20,666 nucleotides of DNA from Oscillospiraceae bacterium (GTDB lineage Bacteria > Bacillota_A > Clostridia > Oscillospirales > CAG-272): the NCBI GenBank assembly GCA_015064195.1, contig SVSO01000027.1:1-20666 (forward strand), written 5' to 3'. Every line of letters begins with the position of its first letter. Within the stretch, counting starts at the first letter, position 1. Positions 7,555-15,239 of the stretch are shown one piece after another. The translations under genes were made by a program, and so were the position numbers. A model generated the notes under the pieces. The model ran no database searches. It worked only from the letters and a program-made list of their open reading frames with translations, and was not told where the DNA came from.

Positions 7555-8377
7555 TCTCGACAAAACGCTGTTTGTCACCGATCTCGACGGGACGCTTCTC
7601 CGGAGCGACGGCACGCTGTCAATGCGCACGGAGACGGAGATCCGGCGCATGACAAAGTGCGGGCTGAAGCTGGCCTTCGCCACGGCGCGATCCCTTCAGA
7701 CAGCACGAAAGGCGGCGGGGAATATCGTTGACACTCTGCCGCTCATTCTCCACAACGGCACGTTTATCAAGCTGCCGGGCGAATCGGATTATGCGGTGAA
7801 GAATCTGCTTTCCGACGTGCCGTATCTGGCAAAAACGCTGGCGGAATGCGGCATCCATCCCTTTGTGTATGCCATTCACGGAGGCGTGCAGAAATTTTCC
7901 TATGTGCCGTCCCTGCTGTCACCGGAAGCGGCGGCATTTCAGGCAACGCGGCAAGGCGATCCGCGGGATAATCCGGTGACAGAGCTGGCGGAGATCTGGT
8001 CGGGCGAGGTGTTCTATGCCTCCTGCATCGGCAAAGAAGCCGATCTGCGCCCGGCATACGCGAAGCTGACGGAGCGGTACAACTGCCTGTTTGGAAAGGA
8101 TTACTACAGCGGCGACTGGTGGCTGGAGATCCTCGCGCCGGAAGCTTCCAAGGCGAATGCGGTGGGACAGCTGAAGAATCTGCTCGGATGTGAGCGGGTG
8201 GTGGTATTCGGCGATGGGCATAATGACATCTCCATGTTTCGTGCGGCGGACGAGGGCTATGCGGTTGCCGGTGCATCGGAGGAGCTGAAAGCGATGGCCA
8301 CCGCGGTCATCGGGGCAAACGATGAGGATGCGGTGACGGCGTGGCTTGCGGTGCATTTATTTACAGAATGCACTTGA
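7535..8377 (+). CDS. Cof-type HAD-superfamily phosphatase
   Basis: This 280-residue cytosolic protein belongs to the HAD hydrolases with a C2-type cap (Cof/YidA-like), which dephosphorylate small sugar phosphates or cofactors. Motif I is D16-L-D18-GT (nucleophile and acid/base), motif II is the Thr of FATAR (about residue 50), motif III is K206 (EASKANAV), and motif IV is GDGHND with D227 and D231 for magnesium. AAAGGA (7524-7529) sits 5 bases before the ATG at 7535, so the gene overlaps the recombinase by 20 bases. An ATG at 7547 is an alternative start. The overlap implies co-expression with the recombinase. The true substrate cannot be read from sequence. Confidence 0.92.
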   Translation: MTTTMYDLDKTLFVTDLDGTLLRSDGTLSMRTETEIRRMTKCGLKLAFATARSLQTARKAAGNIVDTLPLILHNGTFIKLPGESDYAVKNLLSDVPYLAKTLAECGIHPFVYAIHGGVQKFSYVPSLLSPEAAAFQATRQGDPRDNPVTELAEIWSGEVFYASCIGKEADLRPAYAKLTERYNCLFGKDYYSGDWWLEILAPEASKANAVGQLKNLLGCERVVVFGDGHNDISMFRAADEGYAVAGASEELKAMATAVIGANDEDAVTAWLAVHLFTECT

Positions 8378-8402
8378 ATCATCCGGATAAATATGGTATG
8401 AT
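8374..8402 (+). promoter_or_regulatory. SigA promoter of the ackA operon
   Basis: TTGAAT (8374-8379, overlapping the HAD stop codon) and TATGAT (8397-8402) are separated by 17 bases. Transcription should start near 8409, about 50 bases before ackA. Confidence 0.75.
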
Positions 8403-8411
8403 AATAACAAG

Positions 8412-8432
8412 AGCCGGAAACTGTTACCGGCT
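8412..8432 (+). promoter_or_regulatory. Hairpin at the 5' end of the ackA leader
   Basis: AGCCGG (8412-8417) pairs with CCGGCT (8427-8432) around a 9-base loop. It would lie within a few bases of the predicted transcript 5' end. No T run follows, so it is not a standard terminator; 5'-end mRNA stabilisation is one possibility. Confidence 0.4.
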
Positions 8433-8459
8433 GAAAAAATCCATCAGGAGAAAAATTTT

Positions 8460-9662
8460 ATGAAAGTTCTTGTAGTAAACGCGGGCAGCTCGTCCCTCAA
8501 GTACCAGCTGTTCGACACCTCTGACAATTCCGTTGCCGCGAAGGGTATCTGCGAGCGCATCGGCATCGACGGCCGCCTCACCCACAAAATGGCCGGCCGC
8601 GACGATTATAAGGCGGAGCTTGCCATGGCCAATCACACCGAGGCCATCAAAGCAGTCATTGCCGCTCTTACCTCGCCGGAGCACGGATGCATTGCCGATA
8701 TGAGCGAGATCGAAGCTGTCGGTCATCGCGTCGTTCACGGCGGCGCGTATTTCTCCGAATCGGTGCTGGTGGACGATGGTGTCATCGCCAAGCTGGAAAA
8801 ATGCATCGACCTTGCACCGCTTCACACACCTGCTCATCTCATGGGCATCCGCGGCTGCATCGAAGCCATGCCCGGCACACCGCAGGCACTGGTATTCGAC
8901 ACCGCTTTCCATCAGACCATGCCCGATTATGCGTGGATGTACCCCATCCCCTACGAGCTTTACGAAAAGTATTCCATCCGCCGCTACGGTGCGCATGGAA
9001 CATCCCACCGCTTTGTGGCCGGCGAAATGTGCAAGATCCTCGGAAAGACCGAGGGCACGAAGATCGTCACCTGCCATCTCGGCAACGGCTCGTCAATCTC
9101 CGCAGTCAAGGATGGCAAGGTCATCGACACCTCCATGGGCTTCACACCCCTCGACGGCGTGGAAATGGGCACCCGCTGCGGATCCATCGATCCGGCCATC
9201 GTCACCTTTATCATGGAGCATGAGGGCTTCACTCCCGCCGAGATGAGCGATTTCATGAACAAGAAGTGCGGAATGCTGGGCGTATCCGGCCTTTCGAGCG
9301 ACTGCCGCGACCTCGACGATGCGATTGCTGCCGGCAATAACCGCGCAAAGCTTGCGATCGATATTCTTGCATATCAGATTAAAAAATATATCGGTCAGTA
9401 CGCGGCGGCCATGAATGGTCTTGATGCAGTGGTATTCACTGCCGGAATCGGTGAAAACCGGGACGAGATCCGTGCGGCGGCCTGTGCCGATATGGAGTTC
9501 TACGGCATCAGGCTGGATGCGGATATCAACGCAAAAACCAGACTGCAGGGCGACATCGTGAAGATCTCCGCCGAGGATTCCCGCGTACCGGTCTACGTCA
9601 TTCCTACCAACGAAGAGCTTGTCATCGCCGCCGACACTGAGCGGCTGGTGAACGGAAAATAA
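8460..9662 (+). CDS. ackA: Acetate kinase
   Basis: The 400-residue enzyme interconverts acetyl phosphate plus ADP with acetate plus ATP, the ATP-yielding last step of acetate fermentation, in the cytosol. It has full family length and all the hallmarks: NAGSSSLKY at 7-15, GHRVVHGG with R90, DTAFHQTMP starting at D147, the GAHGTSH segment with H179, the nucleotide loop HLGNGSS, and the MGFTPLDGVEMGTR signature. AGGAG (8446-8450) lies 9 bases upstream of the ATG. It has its own promoter and is followed after 19 bases by a DUF1015 gene. Phosphotransacetylase (pta), its usual partner, is not in this window and must be encoded elsewhere or replaced. Confidence 0.99.
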   Translation: MKVLVVNAGSSSLKYQLFDTSDNSVAAKGICERIGIDGRLTHKMAGRDDYKAELAMANHTEAIKAVIAALTSPEHGCIADMSEIEAVGHRVVHGGAYFSESVLVDDGVIAKLEKCIDLAPLHTPAHLMGIRGCIEAMPGTPQALVFDTAFHQTMPDYAWMYPIPYELYEKYSIRRYGAHGTSHRFVAGEMCKILGKTEGTKIVTCHLGNGSSISAVKDGKVIDTSMGFTPLDGVEMGTRCGSIDPAIVTFIMEHEGFTPAEMSDFMNKKCGMLGVSGLSSDCRDLDDAIAAGNNRAKLAIDILAYQIKKYIGQYAAAMNGLDAVVFTAGIGENRDEIRAAACADMEFYGIRLDADINAKTRLQGDIVKISAEDSRVPVYVIPTNEELVIAADTERLVNGK

Positions 9663-9681
9663 TCAACGAGAGGATATAATT

Positions 9682-10944
9682 ATGAAAAACTGCTTCAAGC
9701 CCGCTGACATCCTGCTGCCGGAATTCGCGGCGGATGCCGGAAAAATGCACACATGGGCGTGTGTTGCCTGCGATCAGTACACCTCCGAGCCGGAATACTG
9801 GAATGATGTGGAAGCCATCGTCGGCGATGCACCGTCAACCCTGCGCATCACACTGCCGGAGCTGTATCTTTCCGATGCGGCCGCCCGCATTCCCGCCATC
9901 AACGCGGCCATGGATGCGTACATGGCGCAGAATGTGCTGTGCGAGCATAAAAATACCATGATCTATCTGGAACGCCGTCAGAAGAACGGCAAGATCCGCC
10001 GCGGTCTTGTCGGCGCGATCGATCTTGAGTGCTACGATTACAACAAGGGCGCGAAATCATTGGTACGCGCCACCGAGGGCACGGTGCTGGAGCGCATTCC
10101 GCCGCGCGTGAAAATCCGCGAGGGCGCACCGGTGGAGCTTCCCCACATCATGATCCTCATCGACGATCCGGCCCACACGGTCATCGAGCCGCTCATCGGC
10201 AATACAGACGCGCTTGCGCAGGCTTATGATTTCGATCTCATGAAGAACGGCGGCCATGCGTCCGGCTGGTTCTTGTCCGATCCGGAGATCGTCCGCGTCA
10301 CAGATGCGCTGGAGGCTCTCTGTGCATCCGAAGCCGCAAAGCAGGACTGCGAGAATCCGCTGGTGTTCGCCATGGGCGACGGAAACCATTCACTGGCATC
10401 CGCAAAAGCGTTCTGGGAGCAGACCAAGGCGGCGCTCACCGAGGCTGAGCGTGCATCTCATCCCGCACGGTATGCGCTGTGCGAGATCGTCAACATCCAT
10501 GACGAAGCACTGGAATTCGAGCCCATCTACCGCGTGGTGTTCGGTGTGAAGCCGGATGCGCTCATCTCCGAGCTTGCGGCGTATCTGGACAGCCTGCCGG
10601 CGAGTGACATCGTGCCTCAGAGCTTTGAAGTGATCGCCGGAGAAAAATCCGATACGCTGACGGCGAAGAATCCCACCTCGCTGCTTCCGGTGGGCACGCT
10701 CCAGACCTTCCTTGACGCCTACATCAAGGCCCACGACGGCGTGAGCGTGGACTACATCCACGGCGTGGAATCCACCCGCAAGCTGGCATCGGCCGAGGAT
10801 GCGGTGGGCTTCCTGTTTGAAGGCATGGGCAAGAGCGAGCTGTTCCCCACAGTGGTGCGCGACGGTGCGCTCCCCCGCAAGACCTTCTCCATGGGAGAAG
10901 CAGATGATAAGCGCTTCTATCTGGAAGCGAGAAAGATCAAATGA
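9682..10944 (+). CDS. DUF1015 family protein
   Basis: The 420-residue soluble protein matches the DUF1015 family, whose biochemical role I do not know. The best-conserved stretch is GDGNHSLASAK, with D233 and H236. N-terminal features are FKPADILLPEF and the WACVACDQYTSEPEYW segment, typical of the family. GAGAGGA lies 8 bases upstream of the ATG. From memory, relatives in other Clostridia often sit beside serine biosynthesis genes (serC, serA); here the gene is instead between ackA and a serine hydrolase. The downstream gene begins 9 bases after the stop, and the Shine-Dalgarno site of that gene overlaps this stop codon. Family assignment is firm; function is open. Confidence 0.9.
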   Translation: MKNCFKPADILLPEFAADAGKMHTWACVACDQYTSEPEYWNDVEAIVGDAPSTLRITLPELYLSDAAARIPAINAAMDAYMAQNVLCEHKNTMIYLERRQKNGKIRRGLVGAIDLECYDYNKGAKSLVRATEGTVLERIPPRVKIREGAPVELPHIMILIDDPAHTVIEPLIGNTDALAQAYDFDLMKNGGHASGWFLSDPEIVRVTDALEALCASEAAKQDCENPLVFAMGDGNHSLASAKAFWEQTKAALTEAERASHPARYALCEIVNIHDEALEFEPIYRVVFGVKPDALISELAAYLDSLPASDIVPQSFEVIAGEKSDTLTAKNPTSLLPVGTLQTFLDAYIKAHDGVSVDYIHGVESTRKLASAEDAVGFLFEGMGKSELFPTVVRDGALPRKTFSMGEADDKRFYLEARKIK

Positions 10945-10953
10945 GGTGACATC

Positions 10954-12372
10954 ATGCTGACAACCTTCACTCCTTATTCATTTGAGACTGCCGCGCCGGA
11001 ATCGGTGGGCATCGACAGCGCTGCCATCGCCGAATTCGAGGCGAGAATCCGCAAGGAATCCTGCGGTCATCAGGGCTATATGCTGTGGCGCAGAGGCAAG
11101 CTGGTCGCTTCCTCCATCGCATCGCCCTATCGTGTGACCGACAAGCGGCACGTGTATTCCATCAGCAAGAGCTGGACCTCCACTGCCATCGGCATCGCCG
11201 TGGATGAGGGTCTGCTTTCCGTGGAGGACAGCGTGATCTCCTTCTTCCCGGAGCTTCTGCCGGAGACGGTTTCCGACAATCTGGCGGCCATGAAGGTGAA
11301 ACACGTGCTTTCCATGAATACCGGCCATGACACGGATACGCTGGGACGTGTGGGAACGGCGGAGCCGGAATGGGCGAAGCGCTTCCTGTCGCTGGCGGTG
11401 GAGCATGAGCCGGGCACTCATTTTGCATACAATTCCACGGCGACCTATATGCTGTCCGCCATTCTGACAAAGCTCACCGGTATGCGGATGCTGGATTATA
11501 TCCGTCCGCGCCTTCTGAATCCGCTGGGCATCAAGGATGTGACGTGGGATGAATCTCCCGACGGCGTGAACACCGGCGGATGGGGCATTCACGTTTCGCC
11601 GGAGGATATGCTCAAGCTGGGCATCCTCTATCTGAACAAGGGCGTATGGAACGGCAAGCGTATTCTCTCCGAGGAATGGGTGGAGGCCGCATCCTCCTAT
11701 CAGTCGGACAACAGCGCAAACGGCAATGCGGACTGGAAGCTGGGCTACGGCTATCAGTTCTGGCGGTGTCAGCACAACTGCTACCGGGGTGACGGTGCAT
11801 ACGGTCAGTACATCATCGTATCCCCCGATACCGGAAGCGTGATGGTCATCATTTCCGAAACGGGCGATATGCAGAAGGTACTGGACATTTACTGGGAGAC
11901 CATCCTTGCATCCATGACCGATGGCATAAATCCGGTGAAGGGCGAATTCGATATGAGCGCACAGCCCTTCATGCCGCTGCCCACCGGCACGGCTGACGCA
12001 CACGCGCGCCAAATCAAGCTTGACAGCAATCGCTTTGGCATCAAGGCGATGAACATCCGTCCCTGCGGGAACGGGCTTGCCGTGACGCTCACCGGCCCGG
12101 AGAAATATTCCTCCGAGATTGTCTGCGGCTTCGGTGCATGGGAGTACAATCGCCTCGAGCACAATCCCATCGCGCCCAATCAGTTCCTCAGTGCCGTACA
12201 GCTGGGTGCGCCCACGGAGATCGCCGCATCCTATGCCATGGACGGCGGCATTCTCAAGCTGCGGCTGGTATTTCTGAGCAGTCCCCACGGCATCATGCTG
12301 GACATCGGGGAGAAATCGCTCAGCCTGACCGCCACTCTCGACCGCAAGCCGACAGAGGTTGGGCTGATTTGA
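10954..12372 (+). CDS. Beta-lactamase-fold serine hydrolase (class C/PBP-like)
   Basis: The 472-residue protein belongs to the serine beta-lactamase/penicillin-binding-like family (PF00144), a group of esterases, amidases and D-aminopeptidases. The catalytic SxxK is S69-I-S-K72. The second motif is Y159-N-S, as in a clostridial subfamily that carries FxYNS in place of YxN. The third motif region is RGDGAYGQ, ending at Q285. A C-terminal extension of about 130 residues (345-472) is likely beta-rich. There is no signal peptide or membrane helix, so it should be cytosolic and is unlikely to confer beta-lactam resistance. AGGTGA overlaps the DUF1015 stop, giving tight coupling. Substrate is unknown. 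Confidence 0.87.
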   Translation: MLTTFTPYSFETAAPESVGIDSAAIAEFEARIRKESCGHQGYMLWRRGKLVASSIASPYRVTDKRHVYSISKSWTSTAIGIAVDEGLLSVEDSVISFFPELLPETVSDNLAAMKVKHVLSMNTGHDTDTLGRVGTAEPEWAKRFLSLAVEHEPGTHFAYNSTATYMLSAILTKLTGMRMLDYIRPRLLNPLGIKDVTWDESPDGVNTGGWGIHVSPEDMLKLGILYLNKGVWNGKRILSEEWVEAASSYQSDNSANGNADWKLGYGYQFWRCQHNCYRGDGAYGQYIIVSPDTGSVMVIISETGDMQKVLDIYWETILASMTDGINPVKGEFDMSAQPFMPLPTGTADAHARQIKLDSNRFGIKAMNIRPCGNGLAVTLTGPEKYSSEIVCGFGAWEYNRLEHNPIAPNQFLSAVQLGAPTEIAASYAMDGGILKLRLVFLSSPHGIMLDIGEKSLSLTATLDRKPTEVGLI

Positions 12373-12390
12373 CAAAATTGTTCATTGATA

Positions 12391-12409
12391 TTTGTGCGTG
12401 ATGCACAAA
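12391..12409. repeat. Palindrome upstream of the HPr-like promoter
   Basis: TTTGTGC and GCACAAA form a perfect 7-base inverted repeat around GTGAT. It lies 18 bases after the serine hydrolase stop and about 40 bases before the -35 at 12450. No T run follows on either strand, so it is a weak terminator candidate at best. A protein-binding operator is an alternative. Confidence 0.4.
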
Positions 12410-12449
12410 ATAAAATCGTGTCAAGGATGTAAAATCTCACCGTCTGCTC

Positions 12450-12478
12450 TTGACAAATGCGGAAATTTGCAGTATGAT
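12450..12478 (+). promoter_or_regulatory. SigA promoter of the HPr-like gene
   Basis: TTGACA (12450-12455), a 17-base spacer and TATGAT (12473-12478) are close to consensus. Transcription should start near 12485, about 26 bases before the start codon. Confidence 0.88.
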
Positions 12479-12510
12479 ATAAGTGTAATCATTGAAAGGA
12501 GTACAAACAA

Positions 12511-12738
12511 ATGAAAACTGTTGATATCAAGCTCTCCTCCATCGAGGATGTACGCAATTTTGTAAACATCGTGTCCAAGTATGAAATGGACATTGACCTC
12601 ATGTCCGGCCGCTATGTGGTTGACGCGAAGTCCATCATGGGCATCTTCTCCCTGGATCTGCTGAAGCCCATCCAGCTCACCGCTCACGCTGAGGATACCG
12701 ACGCGCTGATGGCTGACATCAAGCCCTATATCATCTGA
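12511..12738 (+). CDS. HPr-family protein lacking the PTS histidine (Crh-like)
   Basis: The 75-residue protein has the HPr fold signature SGRYVVDAKSIMGIFSLDL (residues 32-50). S41 in KSIMG corresponds to Ser46 of HPr, the site phosphorylated by HPr kinase/phosphorylase in Firmicutes. The His15 region (normally GIHARPA) is replaced by SIEDVRN, so the protein cannot accept phosphate from enzyme I. A Glu (E12) falls at or near the His position. This matches Bacillus Crh in principle (no His, Ser retained), a cofactor of the catabolite regulator CcpA, but it is not a close Crh orthologue. A role in carbon catabolite signalling is therefore inferred. AAAGGAG lies 8 bases upstream. It has its own promoter and terminator. 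Confidence 0.87.
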   Translation: MKTVDIKLSSIEDVRNFVNIVSKYEMDIDLMSGRYVVDAKSIMGIFSLDLLKPIQLTAHAEDTDALMADIKPYII

Positions 12739-12753
12739 GTACAGTAAAAATTC

Positions 12754-12797
12754 AAACGGATACACCGCATCGAAACGAGCTGTGTATCCGTTTTTTT
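12754..12797 (+). terminator. Rho-independent terminator after the HPr-like gene
   Basis: A 12-pair stem (12754-12765 with 12782-12793) with a 16-base loop merges into a run of seven Ts (12791-12797). The Shine-Dalgarno site of the next gene begins 4 bases later, leaving no room for a separate promoter. Confidence 0.88.
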
Positions 12798-12814
12798 AAC
12801 GAAAGGAAAGAAAA

Positions 12815-15199
12815 ATGACAAGAGAATCTGAAATCAGAGCGCTTCGGGAAACGATCGCCGCCTTCGACCGTGCGGATTTCGGAATGTCCGTCACGGCGGA
12901 GTTTGAAAATCCGCCGCGAACCTTCCCCATGCCGGAACACAATCCGGTGCGCGGAATGCATCCCCGCCTGCTTCTCACATCTGCCGATCTTGACGGGATC
13001 CGCCGCGCACTGACGGCAGAGGAAAATGCGGCAGCCGCCGCAGATTTTGCCCGCCTTGCCGACGACACCCGGGACGGCGTGCTTCCTCCCCCGACGCTCC
13101 ATCGTCACGGCCGCCGGGGAAACCACAATTTCGACAATGAACTGCTGGCCTCCATTCAGGCAAGAGCGCTGAATTATCTTCTGACCGGCGACGCGGTGTA
13201 CGGCTACCGGGCGATCTGTGCCATGCTGAACTACATCCGCACCATGAATATCCGCTGGATCGGAAGCGACCAGTGCCGGGAATTCGGATTTGCCGCATAC
13301 ATCGCCGCCTGCGTTTACGACTGGTGCTACGATCTGCTGACCGATGAGGCGAAATTCCTCATGACCGCCGGCATCGAGCATCGGATGTTCACCGGCACGA
13401 CGGAGGATACAATCCACGCAAGCTTCCACGGCGTCCGATTTGAGATCGGATTCCCCCCCTGTGAGCAGGGAGCGGTTGGCGGACACGGAAGCGAAATGCA
13501 GCTTCTGCGCGATTTTCTGGCTTACGCGCTGGCGATTTATGACGAATATCCCGCGTGGTGGAATTACGGTACCGGACGGATCTATGACGAATATGTGCCG
13601 GCGCGGAATTATTACTATGAAACCGGCATGATCCATCAGGGCATCCCCTGCTACAGCACATGGCGGTTCTTCAGCGATCTCTATTCCGCGTGGATCCTTG
13701 AAAAGAGCACAGGAGTGAATCCCTATATCGACAAAATGGGCGAGGTCATCCTTTCCATCATCGCAAGAGAGACGGCGGACGGACATTTCATGCACTCCGG
13801 CGATACCTTCATGGACAGAGTCAATCCCCAGCTGAACGGATGCGCGCTGGTCACATCCTATCTCTACCATAATCCCACCCTGCGCGCTTATGCAAAGTTC
13901 AGAGAGCTTGGCTTCTCGAAGTTCGATTACGGCACCTCCTCCGTTCTGCCGGCGGAAATGCTCATCCTGTCCTCCGGCGGCGTGGAATGCGCGGCTTCTC
14001 ATCGGGAGGGCATGGCGCAGATCACTTACAATCCCTATCCGCTGGGCGAGATCGTGTCACGCACCCGCTGGGACAGCAAAAACGCGGCGGTGGTGCTGAC
14101 CAAGATCGGCGAGCGCACCGTGGGCGGTCATGAGCACGCCGATTCCGGACATTTCATGATCTACTACAAGGGAATGCTGGCGGATGATACCGGACTTTAC
14201 ACCGGCTGGGGCAATCCGCACCATACCTATTATCACCGTGCCGCAATTGCTCACAACACGCTTCTCATCTTCAATCCGGAGCATTACGACGAGGAGCCGG
14301 TATACAATGAATCCGGACGGCTGACCAACGCCGCACGGTATTGGTACGCGGGCGGTCATACGGTCATGTGGGAGCCGGTGAATGTGGATGTGTGGAAGCT
14401 GCCCGGCCACAATACCGGCAAAGTCACCGGCGTGCAGTATGCATACAAGCCGGATGGTGTGACGCCGGATTATACCTACATCAGCGGCGAGATCACCGAG
14501 GGCTATCCGGAGCATACGGCGGACTATGTGGGACGGCGGATGCTGACAGTCTATACGGACGATCCTGCATATCCGGTGCTGCTCTTTGTATCCGACCGCA
14601 TCGATGCCTGCGACGCATCCTTCAAAAAGAGCTTCCTTCTGCATACACTGAAGGAGCCGGTCATCGATGCCGGAAAGAGACAGGTGTACTTTGACAACGG
14701 CAAGGCCACGCTGTTCCTTCATTCGGTGGCGGGCGGGGATTCCATCCGCGCATACGGCGGCCCGGGAAAGACCTTCTGGCACGTTCAGCATGGTGAAAAT
14801 AACACCGATCCCACAGAGCTGGACGGCCCGCACTGGGGACGTGTGGAGATCTCACCGAAGCCGGGCAGAAAGTCCGACTGCATGATGAATGTTCTCACCG
14901 TTGCGGACGGCGTGACGGATACCTGCCTGCCTGTCCGCGGGATCACGGGCGACGGCGTGCAGGGGGCAAGCGTTGGCGGCATCTGCGCCGTATTTGCCAC
15001 GGATACCGCTCCTGTCGGCGGACGGATCTCCTTTGCGCTTGCGGAATCGGAAGCGCGCTGCTTTGCCGCAGGTCTTGCCGCCGGAACATGGACTGTGACG
15101 GTAAACGGACAGCCGATCGGCAGAGCGGAGGCCACGGAGACGGGCGGACTGCTCATCTTCCGCGCACCGGCCGGCAGGATCGAATTGATAAAAGAGTAA
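12815..15199 (+). CDS. Heparinase II/III-family protein (polysaccharide lyase-like)
   Basis: The 794-residue protein has an alpha/alpha toroid (about 45-380) followed by a beta-sandwich heparinase II/III domain (about 385-680) and a small C-terminal beta region. Key features resemble heparinase II: H224-x-x-E227, a Tyr about 53 residues later (Y280 in HQGIPCYSTWR), and the GGHEHADSGHF motif with H439 and H441, then AHNTL at 479-483. These correspond to the His/Glu/Tyr/His catalytic set as I recall it. Such enzymes cleave uronic-acid-containing glycans by beta-elimination. No signal peptide is present, so the protein should be cytosolic and may act on oligosaccharides. GAAAGGAA lies about 7 bases before the ATG. 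The exact substrate and lyase class are uncertain. Confidence 0.88.
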   Translation: MTRESEIRALRETIAAFDRADFGMSVTAEFENPPRTFPMPEHNPVRGMHPRLLLTSADLDGIRRALTAEENAAAAADFARLADDTRDGVLPPPTLHRHGRRGNHNFDNELLASIQARALNYLLTGDAVYGYRAICAMLNYIRTMNIRWIGSDQCREFGFAAYIAACVYDWCYDLLTDEAKFLMTAGIEHRMFTGTTEDTIHASFHGVRFEIGFPPCEQGAVGGHGSEMQLLRDFLAYALAIYDEYPAWWNYGTGRIYDEYVPARNYYYETGMIHQGIPCYSTWRFFSDLYSAWILEKSTGVNPYIDKMGEVILSIIARETADGHFMHSGDTFMDRVNPQLNGCALVTSYLYHNPTLRAYAKFRELGFSKFDYGTSSVLPAEMLILSSGGVECAASHREGMAQITYNPYPLGEIVSRTRWDSKNAAVVLTKIGERTVGGHEHADSGHFMIYYKGMLADDTGLYTGWGNPHHTYYHRAAIAHNTLLIFNPEHYDEEPVYNESGRLTNAARYWYAGGHTVMWEPVNVDVWKLPGHNTGKVTGVQYAYKPDGVTPDYTYISGEITEGYPEHTADYVGRRMLTVYTDDPAYPVLLFVSDRIDACDASFKKSFLLHTLKEPVIDAGKRQVYFDNGKATLFLHSVAGGDSIRAYGGPGKTFWHVQHGENNTDPTELDGPHWGRVEISPKPGRKSDCMMNVLTVADGVTDTCLPVRGITGDGVQGASVGGICAVFATDTAPVGGRISFALAESEARCFAAGLAAGTWTVTVNGQPIGRAEATETGGLLIFRAPAGRIELIKE

Positions 15200-15236
15200 A
15201 AAAATGCGCCGCGCATCAATTTTTGATGCGCGGCGG
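15200..15236 (-). terminator. Rho-independent terminator of trmL
   Basis: A 12-pair stem (15207-15218 with 15224-15235) is followed on the minus strand by CA and seven Ts (down to about 15198). It starts 4 bases after the trmL stop. On the plus strand only GTTGTT follows, so it may also end heparinase transcripts, but less efficiently. Confidence 0.9.
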
Positions 15237-15239
15237 TTG

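Noticed and set aside
10954..12372. Beta-lactam resistance gene
   Set aside because: The protein lacks a signal peptide and has the general PF00144 hydrolase motifs (SISK, YNS) rather than a recognisable AmpC layout, so a resistance role is not supported.
12369..12397. TTGACA at the serine hydrolase stop as another promoter for the HPr-like gene
   Set aside because: The position 17 bases downstream reads TTGTGC, not a -10, and a near-consensus promoter lies at 12450.
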